Made by a program: the position numbers and the translations under genes. From the NCBI GenBank assembly GCA_964639245.1, contig CAZXCU010000001.1, positions 930,001 to 994,000 on the forward strand: a stretch of DNA of 64,000 nt. The letters are read 5' to 3'. Shown piece after piece: positions 1-9,338 of the stretch (its first letter is position 1; every line of letters begins with the position of its first letter). This DNA is from SB15 sp964639245 (GTDB lineage Bacteria; Chloroflexota; Anaerolineae; Aggregatilineales; J027). The notes beneath the pieces were generated by a model. It saw only the letters and a program-made list of their open reading frames with translations. It made no database searches and was not told the origin of the DNA.

Positions 1-375
1 TCTGTAACCCACCCACTGAACTAATTTATCGGATACAGTATTAAGAACGTATCCGTCAATTAAAACGCTGGCCTGATGCTGTTTAACAATTTAGTACGGA
101 TTGCCAAATGTACGGGCGTGGTCTCTGACCCGCCCTCGTCCGGTAAATGCTTTCGGAGGGCGGGAATCGGCGCGGCGGACTTTTTGACAAACACACATAC
201 TCCCATCTAACGCGCCTTGTCCCCGCCCCTACGGGATTTCATCTGCATTTACTTGTAGGATGCAGCACTTACTACAAACTCAAAAGTTTATCGGTGATGG
301 GGGCAGGAAGCGCTCGCGGAAGTTTGCTTGTTCCCGCCCTTACGAAATCCGAATGATGAATGGAGGTGTACAAGG
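1..375. other. gene-free left edge with repeats
   Basis: No convincing gene is seen here. The short open frames lack ribosome sites and protein-like composition. The stretch holds a partial copy of the fold-back repeat described at 58-170, then two short fragments of the GC-rich palindromic type: cccgcccctacg near 224 and cccgcccttacg near 332. It lies directly downstream of the minus-strand gene ending at 376. Confidence 0.6.
58..170. repeat. fold-back repeat family, partial copy A
   Basis: The copy begins with attaaaacgctggcc, the same left end as the copy at 40618. It continues into the shared core tgtacgggcgtggtctctga followed by cccgccctc, also found near 57476 and, degenerate, near 18036. 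After the left arm it runs into gtccggtaaatgctttcgg and aggg, which is nearly repeated at 16525-16547. The right arm of the complete element is missing, so this is a half copy. Confidence 0.7.
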
Positions 376-2358
376 CTATTGGGCAATATCGCCCAGCGCA
401 CAGGGGGGAAGATTGGCTTGGGCGAAATCCTGACCAAAAAAGCTGGCCTGTTGGTCGCTGCCTTCAATCCGCATCTCGACCACAATCACCGTGCCATCAT
501 TTTCAGCAATGGCACGGCTGTCCACCACCGTTGCCAGTTCACCAATCGTGGCACTGCCCGGCCCTTGCAGGGGGTAATCGCTGTTTTCCAGCACCGCCGC
601 TAAATTGGCGGCAAGGGTTTCGCCGTCCTGCCGCGTTCCAAAAAATCCAAGTGCGTAGAGGAAATGCCAGCCATCAGGTCGCAGCACATTGGCAAAGGCT
701 TCGATGCGGTAAGCTGGCAAGCCACACACCAGCCCGCCCGAAACGGGATTAACAGAGCGATGGATAATCACATTCGTCGCATCTTCAAGAGCGCGGGTGG
801 TCAGCAGTAAATCCCGTGCAAACGGCAGGGTCGAACGGACTGCTCCGGTCAAAACATCCATCAACAGATGCAAATTCACCTGGGTATTGGCAATGACCAT
901 CACCCCATCCTGCGGCACAGCCACAATCTTGGCGAGGCTATCCAGCAAAAACCCGCCCGATTCGGGAACATCCCGCAGGATAAAAACGCGCACGCCTAAA
1001 TACTGCTCAACGGCGACATACCCATTGGCTTTGAGCGCGGCTTCCACTTCTTCGACAGTGAAATTACCCCAGACAATGCGCTCATAATCCCCGATGCTAA
1101 AGGTCATTTCGATGGTCTGGTAAATAGCTTCAGGAGAAAAGCCGAACCATTGCTCGAAATTTGGCTCAAAAGCCAGATCGGTACGCCATGTGCTGTTGAG
1201 GGCTGCTTCTTGGGCGGGAGTCAAAATTTGCGCCGCACGGATGACCGGAGTGTTCAACCCTGCGTTATACAATGCCTGCTCCACATTGCCGTAGCGAATA
1301 GTGCCATCGGTACGGGCTGCCCCCAAATCTTGCATCAGTGCCATGCCCATTGAAACGGCGGCGGCATTAGGGGCGGTAAAAAGCTGGCAAAGGTCAGGTT
1401 GGGTGGCAAGGTCAAAAGGCAGCGCTTCAAATTCATTCCGCAAACGCAGGGTCAATTGCAAAATGTTATTTGTGCCGCTTTCATAGAGGCGTTGGTTGGT
1501 GATGGTGGTGTGCTGTCCCACAACACCATCATACAAAGATGGGCGGGTGGTCGAAAATTCCAACCGTTCGGTCAGGTAACGGGCATCTGCCAGCAAAATT
1601 GGATGGTCGTAGCCAATATTGAGGACATACTGCCATTCGCCAAGCGTAGCATCGTATCGTAACCCGTGCGCCGCGACCTGATTATCCTCCGCCGGGCAAT
1701 TGGCGCTGGGTTGGTCAAAACGTAAAACACTGCTGCTCACATGCGATGTTGATTCACTTAAAAAGTTAAGCAGGCTGTTTTTCCGTACAATCGGCAGCGT
1801 ATGTCCATCATACAGTTGCAGCATGGTTTGGAGTTGTAATTCGGAGGAGGCTACCAGAATCATCTGTTGACCCGGCAGCGCGATATAGGGGGCAATTTCG
1901 CGCCATGTACTATTCGGGGTGGCTGCATAGGCTTCAATGGGAAATGTAGACAGACGCTCGTACCCATGTTCAGGGAGCGCCGTGGCAACTGCGAGTGTAT
2001 TAAATGTGCCTTCCACCCACAGCATAAAATCGGTATCGCGGCGGGCTTCGACCACATGGGTCATCTGGTAGGGGCTGAATGGCAGTTCCAATGTCATAAA
2101 AAGCGGCTGCCACGCGGTGTTCCATGCCTGCTGCTGAACTGCATTCGGTTGTTTTTCAGGAGGCCATGTTTCCCCAAGCGATTGCATAAGGTGGGTGTAA
2201 TCGGTAAAAGCGATGGTCTGCCAATTTTCATCGGGAATCCGACTCAAGGCAGTATACACCCCCGGTAATTGGGGCTGTGGGGCGGTGGGAGTCATGCCCA
2301 AAACCCCTATCGGCGAGAGGAGCAGAATCAGCAGCAGCACCCCTACCTGTCGCATCAT
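376..2358 (-). CDS. exported protein of unknown function, 660 aa
   Basis: The N-terminus is a typical Sec signal peptide: a short basic start, a leucine-rich core, then a polar region near residue 22. No further membrane segment is evident, so the protein is probably secreted or surface-retained. I do not recognise a family. The mature part seems to contain two loosely similar halves with phrases such as GYERL and NGYVAVEQYLG, and a few scattered cysteines. The start overlaps the stop of the upstream sugar dehydrogenase by 4 bp (ATGA), so the two are co-transcribed and probably translationally coupled. A second ATG directly follows the first, so the exact start is uncertain by one codon. Confidence 0.75.
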   Translation of the reverse strand: MMRQVGVLLLILLLSPIGVLGMTPTAPQPQLPGVYTALSRIPDENWQTIAFTDYTHLMQSLGETWPPEKQPNAVQQQAWNTAWQPLFMTLELPFSPYQMTHVVEARRDTDFMLWVEGTFNTLAVATALPEHGYERLSTFPIEAYAATPNSTWREIAPYIALPGQQMILVASSELQLQTMLQLYDGHTLPIVRKNSLLNFLSESTSHVSSSVLRFDQPSANCPAEDNQVAAHGLRYDATLGEWQYVLNIGYDHPILLADARYLTERLEFSTTRPSLYDGVVGQHTTITNQRLYESGTNNILQLTLRLRNEFEALPFDLATQPDLCQLFTAPNAAAVSMGMALMQDLGAARTDGTIRYGNVEQALYNAGLNTPVIRAAQILTPAQEAALNSTWRTDLAFEPNFEQWFGFSPEAIYQTIEMTFSIGDYERIVWGNFTVEEVEAALKANGYVAVEQYLGVRVFILRDVPESGGFLLDSLAKIVAVPQDGVMVIANTQVNLHLLMDVLTGAVRSTLPFARDLLLTTRALEDATNVIIHRSVNPVSGGLVCGLPAYRIEAFANVLRPDGWHFLYALGFFGTRQDGETLAANLAAVLENSDYPLQGPGSATIGELATVVDSRAIAENDGTVIVVEMRIEGSDQQASFFGQDFAQANLPPCALGDIAQ

Positions 2359-3455
2359 TCCACCGCCACCAAACGGTAAACGCCACTGGAGGATGCGAAA
2401 TATAGCGCCCCGTCCAATCCGGTTAAAACGGCAGTATGGCAGGCTGCACCGCGCAAATCAATGACTTCCTCATAAACAACCTGAGTCCGGTCTGCATTGA
2501 GGGTGAGACTCCGCATTTTGCCGTCTTTCCAAGCACAGAAAAACACGTTGCCTTGAAAAACGGGGAGTTGGTCACCTGTGTAGACCCCGATGCCAACCGG
2601 GGCAATGGTGGGGGTGTAGTGAACAAGCGGATAGGTGTAGTCAGGATTTTCATTAGGGCGTTCATCATCACAGTTAGAAATCTGGGGATAATCGGCCCGC
2701 CAGCCGTAATTTTGACCCGCTTGGATGAGATTAACTTCATCATCACACGAAGGGCCGTTTTCTGTCGCAAAAATCGCGTCACTGTAGGGGTCAAACACAA
2801 AATCAATCGGGTTGCGTAAGCCAATCGCAAAGGCAGAGTTGTCCGACCAAGGATTGTCCTGCGGGATGCGTAATTCATCTCCCACCACTTCAAAACGATG
2901 AATTTTGCCGGGGTAGACACTTAAATCGGCAGCATTGGCGGCGTTGGCGTTGTCTCCAATGGATACATACAGATACCCCTGCTCATCAAAACGCACCCGC
3001 CCGCCGGTATGCCATGAATAATCGCGGGATTCGTAGGGAACTTCCAGCATCACACGCGGGTCACTGCCGACCCCATCGGTTTCTTGAAAACGGACAACCT
3101 GCTGCCAGACTTTATAAACCCCATCCCGGACTAAGGGGGTGGTCAGATACACCCACAGGTAATGATTTTCGGCAAAATTGGGGTCAAGCGTAATTCCAAT
3201 CAGGCCGCGTTCGCCAAGCGCATCCACTTTAAAAGTGATCACAGGCTGGGGAACGAGTTTACCCGTCGCATCCACGACGCGGACATTCCCCGTTTCTTTT
3301 TCCGTATAAAACAGCCTGCCATCCGGTGCAAAAATCATTCCAGTTAAAAGGTTGGGGGTTTGGACATATTGTTCCACGTTATACGTCACGCCGGGTTGGG
3401 CGTGGGTGGGGGGGACAACGCAAATAAGACAAACACACAGGAGGAAAAAACGCAT
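2355..3455 (-). CDS. GDH/sorbosone dehydrogenase-type beta-propeller
   Basis: This is an exported six-bladed propeller of the soluble glucose dehydrogenase/sorbosone dehydrogenase group, which oxidises sugars with PQQ. A signal peptide ends near residue 19 (THAQ). Family signatures are FAPDGRLFYTEKETGNVRV, HTGGRVRFDEQGYLYVSIGD and ATENGPSCDDEVNLI followed by GQNYGWR. The length of 366 aa is usual for the short version. A paralogue at 61996-63075 shares these motifs almost word for word. It is the first gene of a two-gene unit with the downstream exported protein. PQQ dependence is inferred from the family, and no PQQ synthesis gene is in the window. The substrate is unknown. Confidence 0.85.
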   Translation of the reverse strand: MRFFLLCVCLICVVPPTHAQPGVTYNVEQYVQTPNLLTGMIFAPDGRLFYTEKETGNVRVVDATGKLVPQPVITFKVDALGERGLIGITLDPNFAENHYLWVYLTTPLVRDGVYKVWQQVVRFQETDGVGSDPRVMLEVPYESRDYSWHTGGRVRFDEQGYLYVSIGDNANAANAADLSVYPGKIHRFEVVGDELRIPQDNPWSDNSAFAIGLRNPIDFVFDPYSDAIFATENGPSCDDEVNLIQAGQNYGWRADYPQISNCDDERPNENPDYTYPLVHYTPTIAPVGIGVYTGDQLPVFQGNVFFCAWKDGKMRSLTLNADRTQVVYEEVIDLRGAACHTAVLTGLDGALYFASSSGVYRLVAVE

Positions 3456-3550
3456 GGTGACTCAAACCCAAATTGAACATGCCAAGTATAGCCTGCTGTC
3501 GGGTTCTATCCAGCCAGCGTAGGGGAGTAGCCATGTTGTAGGCGGAAAAC

Positions 3551-3576
3551 AAAAAACCCCTATCGGTTATAGGGGT
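3551..3576 (-). terminator. rho-independent terminator of the pot operon
   Basis: Perfect 8-bp arms acccctat/ataggggt enclose a 5-nt loop. Read on the minus strand, the hairpin is followed by TTTTTTGTTTT. It lies 25 bp after the potA stop codon and closes the polyamine-type ABC operon. Confidence 0.85.
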
Positions 3577-3601
3577 CTCCGGTGGATGTCGTTACAGGGG
3601 A

Positions 3602-4786
3602 TTAATCTAACAAAACACGGGCGTTTTCAGTGACCCAGTAAACAAACACCGATTGTCCGGGTTCGTAGTGGGTGTCAAACCGATGCCCGAAATTTTGCAT
3701 ACGGACGACAATTTCCTGTTTGGTTTCCCCTAATTCAACGATATATCGCATGTCCGTTCCAATATAAATCCGATTCCAGATGATGGCTGGAATAACTTCG
3801 GTATTGGGTTCGGCTTGCATCGTTTGGAGCATGTCTTCGGCAGAAATTTCGTAATTGTCCCCCCGTTTGACTGTGCCTGTTTTGGGGATTAAGCCCAATT
3901 TTTCCGGGCGGATGGCAATGGTGACTTTTTGCCCGTTGACCATATCGGGGTTGTCTAAAATTGCACTCACGCAGTAACCGTCCGCCAATTCGACCTGTCC
4001 ACGATTGCCTTCTTTTTCCTTAAGCGTTCCCGTAATAAAATTCGTTTCTCCAATGAAATCGGCGACAAAGCGGGTGTGAGGAGCTTCGTAAATTTCTTCT
4101 GGCGTACCGACCTGCAAAACTTTGCCTTTGTCCATGACGGCAATCCGGTCAGCCATGGTCATGGCCTCTTCTTGGTCGTGGGTCACAAAAATAAAGGTGA
4201 TGCCCAAGCGTTTTTGCATCTCCTTGAGTTCGTACTGCATGGCTTTCCGCAATTTGAGGTCAAGTGCGCCGAGGGGTTCATCCAGTAGCAGCACCGTAGG
4301 ATTTTTCACCAGCGCCCGTGCTAAGGCCACACGCTGCTGTTGCCCGCCAGACAGGGCCGTGGGTTTGCGATTCATCGCTGTTCCCAGTTGTACCTGTTCT
4401 AAGGCCTTCATCGCTCGGTCACGGGCTTCAGAACGCGGCACCCGTTCCATTTCCAACCCGAACATGACATTTTGCAGCGCGGTCATGTGTGGGAACAGCG
4501 CGTAATCCTGAAAAACGGTGTTGACAGGGCGGTGAAAGGGCGGGACATCTTGCACGGGTTTGCCACGAATCAAAATCTCGCCGGAGGAGGTATTTTCAAA
4601 CCCGGCAATCATACGGAGGGTGGTGGTTTTGCCACACCCGCTTGGCCCCAGCAGCGCGAAAAATTCACCATCAGCGATCTGGAGCGATACATCGTCCACC
4701 GCCCGCACGGGAACTTCGCCACGCCGCGCCGGAAATTCTTTAATCACATGCTTTAATTCAACATCAAGAGTGGGTGTCTCCGCCAT
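3602..4786 (-). CDS. potA: spermidine/putrescine-type ABC transporter ATPase
   Basis: This is the cytoplasmic ATPase that energises polyamine-type uptake. Counting from the chosen start, Walker A GPSGCGKT is at 47-54, the Q-loop glutamine at 93, the signature LSGGQQQR at 145-152, Walker B LLLDE at 166-170 and the switch histidine at 203. A TOBE-like C-terminal domain follows from about 270. The frame is open further upstream to 4816, but AAAGGAGCA sits immediately before a double ATG (4789 and 4786), so translation starts there and the protein is about 394 aa. It is the last gene of potBC-potD-potD-potA and is followed by a strong terminator. The exact substrate (putrescine, spermidine or another small cation) cannot be read from the sequence. 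Confidence 0.93.
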   Translation of the reverse strand: MAETPTLDVELKHVIKEFPARRGEVPVRAVDDVSLQIADGEFFALLGPSGCGKTTTLRMIAGFENTSSGEILIRGKPVQDVPPFHRPVNTVFQDYALFPHMTALQNVMFGLEMERVPRSEARDRAMKALEQVQLGTAMNRKPTALSGGQQQRVALARALVKNPTVLLLDEPLGALDLKLRKAMQYELKEMQKRLGITFIFVTHDQEEAMTMADRIAVMDKGKVLQVGTPEEIYEAPHTRFVADFIGETNFITGTLKEKEGNRGQVELADGYCVSAILDNPDMVNGQKVTIAIRPEKLGLIPKTGTVKRGDNYEISAEDMLQTMQAEPNTEVIPAIIWNRIYIGTDMRYIVELGETKQEIVVRMQNFGHRFDTHYEPGQSVFVYWVTENARVLLD

Positions 4787-4854
4787 CATTGCTCCTTTAT
4801 TGGCGTTTGGCCTCATCGACGGGGCGAGTTTGCTGACCCGCCCCTACAAAATCC

Positions 4855-5946
4855 TTAATTGGTCATGTTTGCCATCAAGCCATTCCATGCTTCGGCATAG
4901 AGTTGCTCGACATCGGCAGGCACTTTGTTGGCAAAGAACAACATGCCCATGGTTTCTTCCGAGGGGTAAATGCCGGGGTTGGTAATGAGTTCTTCGGCAA
5001 TTAAACCCGCATCAATCGAAGCCTGATTGGGCGAACCGTAGGCAATGTAGTTGCTCAAATCCGCACCCACCTGCGGGTCAAGAATGTAGTCAATGAACAC
5101 CATCGCCAGTTCAGGATTGGGGGCATTGAAAGGAATGACCATGTTATCTGTCCAGACATTCGCGCCTTCATCGGGGATGACATAGACGTAATCATCACAT
5201 TCGCATTCGGACATGATCTGGAAAATATCGCCGTTATATTCAATGCTGATGTCCACATTGCCCTGATACAGCAAGTCCTGACCGTTATCGTCCGCTACCA
5301 CATCAACGTTGTCGCTGCGTTCCAGCAAAAAGTCCGCCGCTTCTTGGATTTCATCAGGATTGGTGGAGTTGGGGTCGTATCCGAGCAGCAGCAAGGCCAA
5401 ACCCATCATGGCGCGTTGGTCGTTCAACCATGCCACCGGCCCATCGTAATTCCAGACCTGTTCCCAACTGGTGATGTCTTCGCCTACAATCGTGCGGTCA
5501 TACCCCACGCCAATCGTCCCCCATTGGTAGGCGACAGAATATTCATTCTCTGGATCATAGGGCGGGTTGGCAAAGGTTTCGGACAGATTCGCCAGATTGG
5601 GAATCAATTCTTTGTTGAGAGGCTGCACCAAGCCTTCTTCAATCATGATGGCAACGGTGTTACCGGAAGGCATGGCAATATCATATTGAGCGCTATTGGC
5701 ACGAACCACCGCCAACATTTCTTCGTTGCTGCCAAATTCAAAATATTCTACTTTGACATCGCAGGCATCTTCAAAATTGGGGATGGTATCTTCCGCCACA
5801 TAGGTTGACCAGTTGAACACACGTAGGGTTTGACCTTCAAATCCGGCGGGGCAAGCCCACGCAGCTTCATCTTGGGCGAACACGCCACTTGTGATGCTGA
5901 GAGCGAGCAGCACCATGACCATTAAAAAGCCCATCACTTTTTTCAT
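4855..5946 (-). CDS. potD: PotD-like polyamine-binding protein (copy 1)
   Basis: This is the extracytoplasmic solute-binding component of the Pot transporter. A signal peptide of about 24 residues ends at VFAQ. The mature protein starts with the PotD-typical phrases LRVFNWSTYVAEDTIPNFE and VEYFEFGSNEEML, and ends with FIDYILDPQVGADLSNYIAY. There is no lipobox cysteine at the cleavage site, so it is either a soluble secreted protein or tethered by its partner. It is a tandem paralogue of the next gene upstream (6115-7221), clearly homologous over its whole length. A 168-bp gap separates the two copies and contains a T-rich stretch and a GC-rich palindrome (6052-6105), which may lower or uncouple expression of this copy. 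Confidence 0.9.
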   Translation of the reverse strand: MKKVMGFLMVMVLLALSITSGVFAQDEAAWACPAGFEGQTLRVFNWSTYVAEDTIPNFEDACDVKVEYFEFGSNEEMLAVVRANSAQYDIAMPSGNTVAIMIEEGLVQPLNKELIPNLANLSETFANPPYDPENEYSVAYQWGTIGVGYDRTIVGEDITSWEQVWNYDGPVAWLNDQRAMMGLALLLLGYDPNSTNPDEIQEAADFLLERSDNVDVVADDNGQDLLYQGNVDISIEYNGDIFQIMSECECDDYVYVIPDEGANVWTDNMVIPFNAPNPELAMVFIDYILDPQVGADLSNYIAYGSPNQASIDAGLIAEELITNPGIYPSEETMGMLFFANKVPADVEQLYAEAWNGLMANMTN

Positions 5947-6051
5947 ATGTTTCTCCTTAGTAAAAACTATCGTTCCGACTATACCGCAAAAAAACCGTCT
6001 TTTTTAGTTTTTTGAGATAAATCTTAGGTTTTTTGTATGCGAAAAATAACA

Positions 6052-6105
6052 AGGTGGGCGGGTAGGTTGCTATTGCTTTCCATGTTATAACCCGCCCCTA
6101 CGAAC
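6052..6105. repeat. GC-rich palindromic intergenic repeat
   Basis: The arms gggcgggt and acccgccc enclose about 26 nt, followed by cctacgaactc. Similar units carrying cccgcccctac or its complement occur near 224, 4830, 25349, 39979 and 48990. It lies between the two potD copies on the operon message and could form an RNA hairpin. Confidence 0.5.
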
Positions 6106-6114
6106 TCTGAAAGG

Positions 6115-7221
6115 CTAGCCTTCGCTTAATTCGGCGAGGATGTCATTCCAAACTTCCGTGTAATACTGGTCAATTTCTGCACCGACATCCAGCAGAAAAT
6201 ACATTTTTTCCTGCACTTCGGCGGCGGGATAAATGCCCGGATTGCTCAAAGCAGAAGCATCCACGAGTCCTTCGTCAATAGCAACCTGATTGGGTGAGCC
6301 ATAGGAAGTGTAATTGCTTAAATCTGCCCCCACTTGCGGGTCAAGAATGTAGTTGATGAACTCCATCGCCAAGGCTGGATTTTCGGCATTGGCGGGAACG
6401 ACCATGTTATCAACCCAGATATTCGTGCCTTCTTGGGGGATGACATACACATAATCATCACATTCGCATTCTTCCATGATTTGCAGCAAATCCCCACTCC
6501 ATTCCACCACGATATCCACATCGCCACGCAGCAGCATATCCTGCCCATTTTCGGAAGCAACAGCAATGACATTTTCGCTGTTGTCCAGCAGGTACGCTTT
6601 GGCTTCTTTGATTTCATCCTTATCTTGGGTGTTGGGGTCGTAGCCCAACAGCAGCAAGGCCACGCTCAACATCGTGCGCGAGTCATCCACCCATGCCACC
6701 AAACCGTCGTAATTGAACAAATCTTCCCAACGGGTGATTTCCTCATCCACCACCGTGCTGTCATAGGCGATGCCCGCAGTTCCCCACTGGTACGGCACAG
6801 AATAGACATTGCCGGGGTCATAGGGGGGATTCAAAAATTTGGGGGTCACATTGCTAACGTTGGTAATGATGTCGTAATCCAAGGGCAGAAGCAAATCTTC
6901 TTCCACCAACCGTGCCACATTCGCCTCGCTGGGAACGGCTAAATCGTAGCTGGCAACCCCGGCCCGAATCACCGCCATGAGTTCATCGTTGCTGCCAAAT
7001 TCATAATATTCAATCTTGACCCCGCAGGCATCCTCAAAGTTCGGAATGGTGTCTTCCGCCACATAGGTTGACCAGCTAAAAATCCGCAAGATTTGCCCCT
7101 CATAGCCGGATGGGCAGACCCAACTTACGCGGGTATCCTGTGCCTGAGTACGCGGCTGTACCACCCACAAAGACACTGCCATGAGCGCGACTGCACTCAA
7201 GAGATTGAGAAATTTACGCAT
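6115..7221 (-). CDS. potD: PotD-like polyamine-binding protein (copy 2)
   Basis: This is a second PotD-family binding protein of 368 aa with a signal peptide ending near residue 28 (TQAQ). It shares FSWSTYVAEDTIPNFEDAC, VDIVVEWSGDLLQIMEECE and NYILDPQVGADLSNYTSYGS with copy 1. It starts only 15 bp after the fused permease gene, so it is the copy most tightly coupled to the permease. The differences between the copies are spread over the sequence, which suggests an old duplication and possible divergence in ligand preference. This is inference, since binding-pocket residues were not modelled. Confidence 0.9.
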   Translation of the reverse strand: MRKFLNLLSAVALMAVSLWVVQPRTQAQDTRVSWVCPSGYEGQILRIFSWSTYVAEDTIPNFEDACGVKIEYYEFGSNDELMAVIRAGVASYDLAVPSEANVARLVEEDLLLPLDYDIITNVSNVTPKFLNPPYDPGNVYSVPYQWGTAGIAYDSTVVDEEITRWEDLFNYDGLVAWVDDSRTMLSVALLLLGYDPNTQDKDEIKEAKAYLLDNSENVIAVASENGQDMLLRGDVDIVVEWSGDLLQIMEECECDDYVYVIPQEGTNIWVDNMVVPANAENPALAMEFINYILDPQVGADLSNYTSYGSPNQVAIDEGLVDASALSNPGIYPAAEVQEKMYFLLDVGAEIDQYYTEVWNDILAELSEG

Positions 7222-7236
7222 TTTTACTCCAATAAA

Positions 7237-9210
7237 CTAACCTCTCGCCGCGTTGCGTCCCTGCAACAGCATCGAGAACAAAATCAGAACTGTCGAAGTC
7301 AGAATCATTAAGGCGGAAATAGCATTAATTTCCGGCGGGACGGCGGTGCGGACTAAACCGAACACATAGACAGGCAGGCTGGTGACGCTTCCCCCACTGA
7401 CAAAAAAGGTGATGACGACATCATCCAGCGAGATAGTGAAAGCCAGCAGCGCCCCGGCGATGATTCCCGGCAGCAGCAGGGGATAGGTCACACGCCAGAA
7501 GGTGCGCCATTCGTTTGCCCCTAAGTCGCGGGCGGCCTCTTCAAGTCGCGGATTCATGTCGGTCAAACGGGCGCGAACGACAATCGCCACAAATGAAATC
7601 GTAAACGCAATATGCGCGATGGTCACCACGGTAATATTGGAAGAATACCGTTCTCCTGTCAGGTTTTCGATAAAATCGAAGGTCATTTTGAAAAACAGGA
7701 GTTGGGAAATCCCCATGGCAATTTCGGGAATCACAATCGGGAGATACAGCAGGCCATCTACCCATTTTTTACCCCGAAAAACCGAGCGTTCCAGACTCAG
7801 TGAAACCAGTGTACCCAGCAGCGTGGCGATGATGGTCGCAACAATGCCGATGATAATGCTGGTTTCGACGGATTGGAGCATTTCTTCGGTGGAAAAACGC
7901 GAACGCCCACCGGACACGCCTTGAAAAATGCGGTTGTACCAGTTGGTGGTGAAGCCTTCCCAGCGTCCGCTTGCCCGCCGAGAATCGTTAAAGGAATAAA
8001 TCACCAGCAGCAAAATCGGCAGCCATAAAAAGATGTAGGACACGATGGGATTAAAAAACAAACCCCATTTGCCAATACGCCGCATCATCATATCGCGCCA
8101 GATTTTGCCACGATGAATTTCAAACGCACGGCTTTCGGATTTATGATGCTCGGTGGAGCGCTGATAAAAATAAATTCCCACCAGAATCACAGCGGTGATG
8201 GCAACGGCGATGAGGGTAGTGGTGTTATTGGTGGTGAACAAATAAACCGCAAATCCTACCATGAAACCCCAGAACACAAGCGCACTCAACAGAGGCGGAA
8301 TTTTTATACCCCGTTCCTCCAGCCATTTGTTCAGGTTGTCGAAAATACCCTGCTGGGCATAGGCGTTGTCGCTGGCAAAGCGTTGGTAGACAAAAATTGA
8401 AATGGCAACCAAGCCCATCATCACAATCGACGCGGCTGACCCCAAAGGCCAACTGCCCCCGTTATTATTAAACAGGCGGTTGATCAGATTGCCGACCATG
8501 AAACCTTCTGTCCCGCCGAGCAAAATGGGGGTAACAAACGCGCCAATCGCCGGAATGAAGACCAGAATCCAGCCCGCCACCACGCCGGGCAGTGTCATGG
8601 GAAAAACAATCCGCCAGAACACATACCAATCATTCGCCCCCAAGTCGTGTCCGGCTTCGACCATACGAAAATTGAAGCGTTCCACCGAGGCGTAAATGGG
8701 CAGCACCATGAATGGCAAAAATCCATAGACCAGACCGAGCAGCACCGCCCCTTCTGTATAAATGAGTTGTTGGCGTTCAAACCCCAAGTTGACAATGAAT
8801 TCGTTAAAAATCCCCCGGTTACCTAAAATGACCTGCCACGCATAGGTACGCACCAGAAAATTTGTCCAGAAGGGTAAAATCACGAGAAATAAATAAAATT
8901 GGCGCACGAATGCACTTTTGCGAGTGCTGATGAAAAACGCCAATGGGTAGCCAATAAAAAAACAGATAATCGTGGTTTGCAGCGCGATTTGAATCGAGCG
9001 CGTGAGGGTAGAAACAAGCGGTTCTGTAAAAATTTCTTCGTAATTTTGAAGGGTGATGGGGGTGTTATAGTCGGATGGGTTGTTCTCACGGGTGAGGAAG
9101 CTGACCCCTAGCATAATCACAAGGGGAATGGCAAAGAAAATCACCAACCAGAGAATCGTTGGGAGCGCCAATAAAAAACCACGCGAAGCGCGGTTGGTGG
9201 GTGCATTCAT
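7237..9210 (-). CDS. potBC: fused PotB-PotC permease
   Basis: One polypeptide carries both inner-membrane permease halves of the Pot importer. Each half has its own EAA loop contacting PotA: EAGHDLGANDW at about residue 185 and EAARDLGANEW at about residue 558, each followed by the typical FWR...P...PG. The N-terminal half (about 1-290) matches PotB and the C-terminal half (about 390-657) matches PotC. Between them lie a polar stretch and two extra hydrophobic segments that join the halves with compatible topology. The open frame extends 46 codons upstream of 9210, but that extension overlaps the promoter and is unlike protein. Starting at MNAPTNRA gives 657 aa, about twice the usual permease. 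It is the first gene of the operon. Confidence 0.9.
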   Translation of the reverse strand: MNAPTNRASRGFLLALPTILWLVIFFAIPLVIMLGVSFLTRENNPSDYNTPITLQNYEEIFTEPLVSTLTRSIQIALQTTIICFFIGYPLAFFISTRKSAFVRQFYLFLVILPFWTNFLVRTYAWQVILGNRGIFNEFIVNLGFERQQLIYTEGAVLLGLVYGFLPFMVLPIYASVERFNFRMVEAGHDLGANDWYVFWRIVFPMTLPGVVAGWILVFIPAIGAFVTPILLGGTEGFMVGNLINRLFNNNGGSWPLGSAASIVMMGLVAISIFVYQRFASDNAYAQQGIFDNLNKWLEERGIKIPPLLSALVFWGFMVGFAVYLFTTNNTTTLIAVAITAVILVGIYFYQRSTEHHKSESRAFEIHRGKIWRDMMMRRIGKWGLFFNPIVSYIFLWLPILLLVIYSFNDSRRASGRWEGFTTNWYNRIFQGVSGGRSRFSTEEMLQSVETSIIIGIVATIIATLLGTLVSLSLERSVFRGKKWVDGLLYLPIVIPEIAMGISQLLFFKMTFDFIENLTGERYSSNITVVTIAHIAFTISFVAIVVRARLTDMNPRLEEAARDLGANEWRTFWRVTYPLLLPGIIAGALLAFTISLDDVVITFFVSGGSVTSLPVYVFGLVRTAVPPEINAISALMILTSTVLILFSMLLQGRNAARG

Positions 9211-9246
9211 CTCATACTGTATCCCTGTCAAAAAATAATGGGTCAA

Positions 9247-9275
9247 ATAATAGTGAATACTGATGCAGATTGCAA
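9247..9275 (-). promoter_or_regulatory. candidate sigma-70-type promoter of pot operon
   Basis: On the minus strand, TTGCAA (9275-9270) and TATTAT (9252-9247) are separated by exactly 17 bp. Transcription would begin near 9240, about 30 nt before the potBC ATG. It lies back to back with the plus-strand promoter at 9280-9309. Confidence 0.55.
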
Positions 9276-9279
9276 GCGA

Positions 9280-9309
9280 TTTAACCCGATTATCACTTTC
9301 AAATATAAT
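9280..9309 (+). promoter_or_regulatory. candidate promoter of the propeller/hydrolase unit
   Basis: TTTAAC and TATAAT are separated by 18 bp, followed by AGGAG at 9328 and the start codon at 9339. The start of transcription would be near 9316. It diverges from the pot promoter with only a few bases between the two -35 boxes. Confidence 0.5.
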
Positions 9310-9338
9310 AAACGAAAAAGTATCGTCAGGAGATTGTG

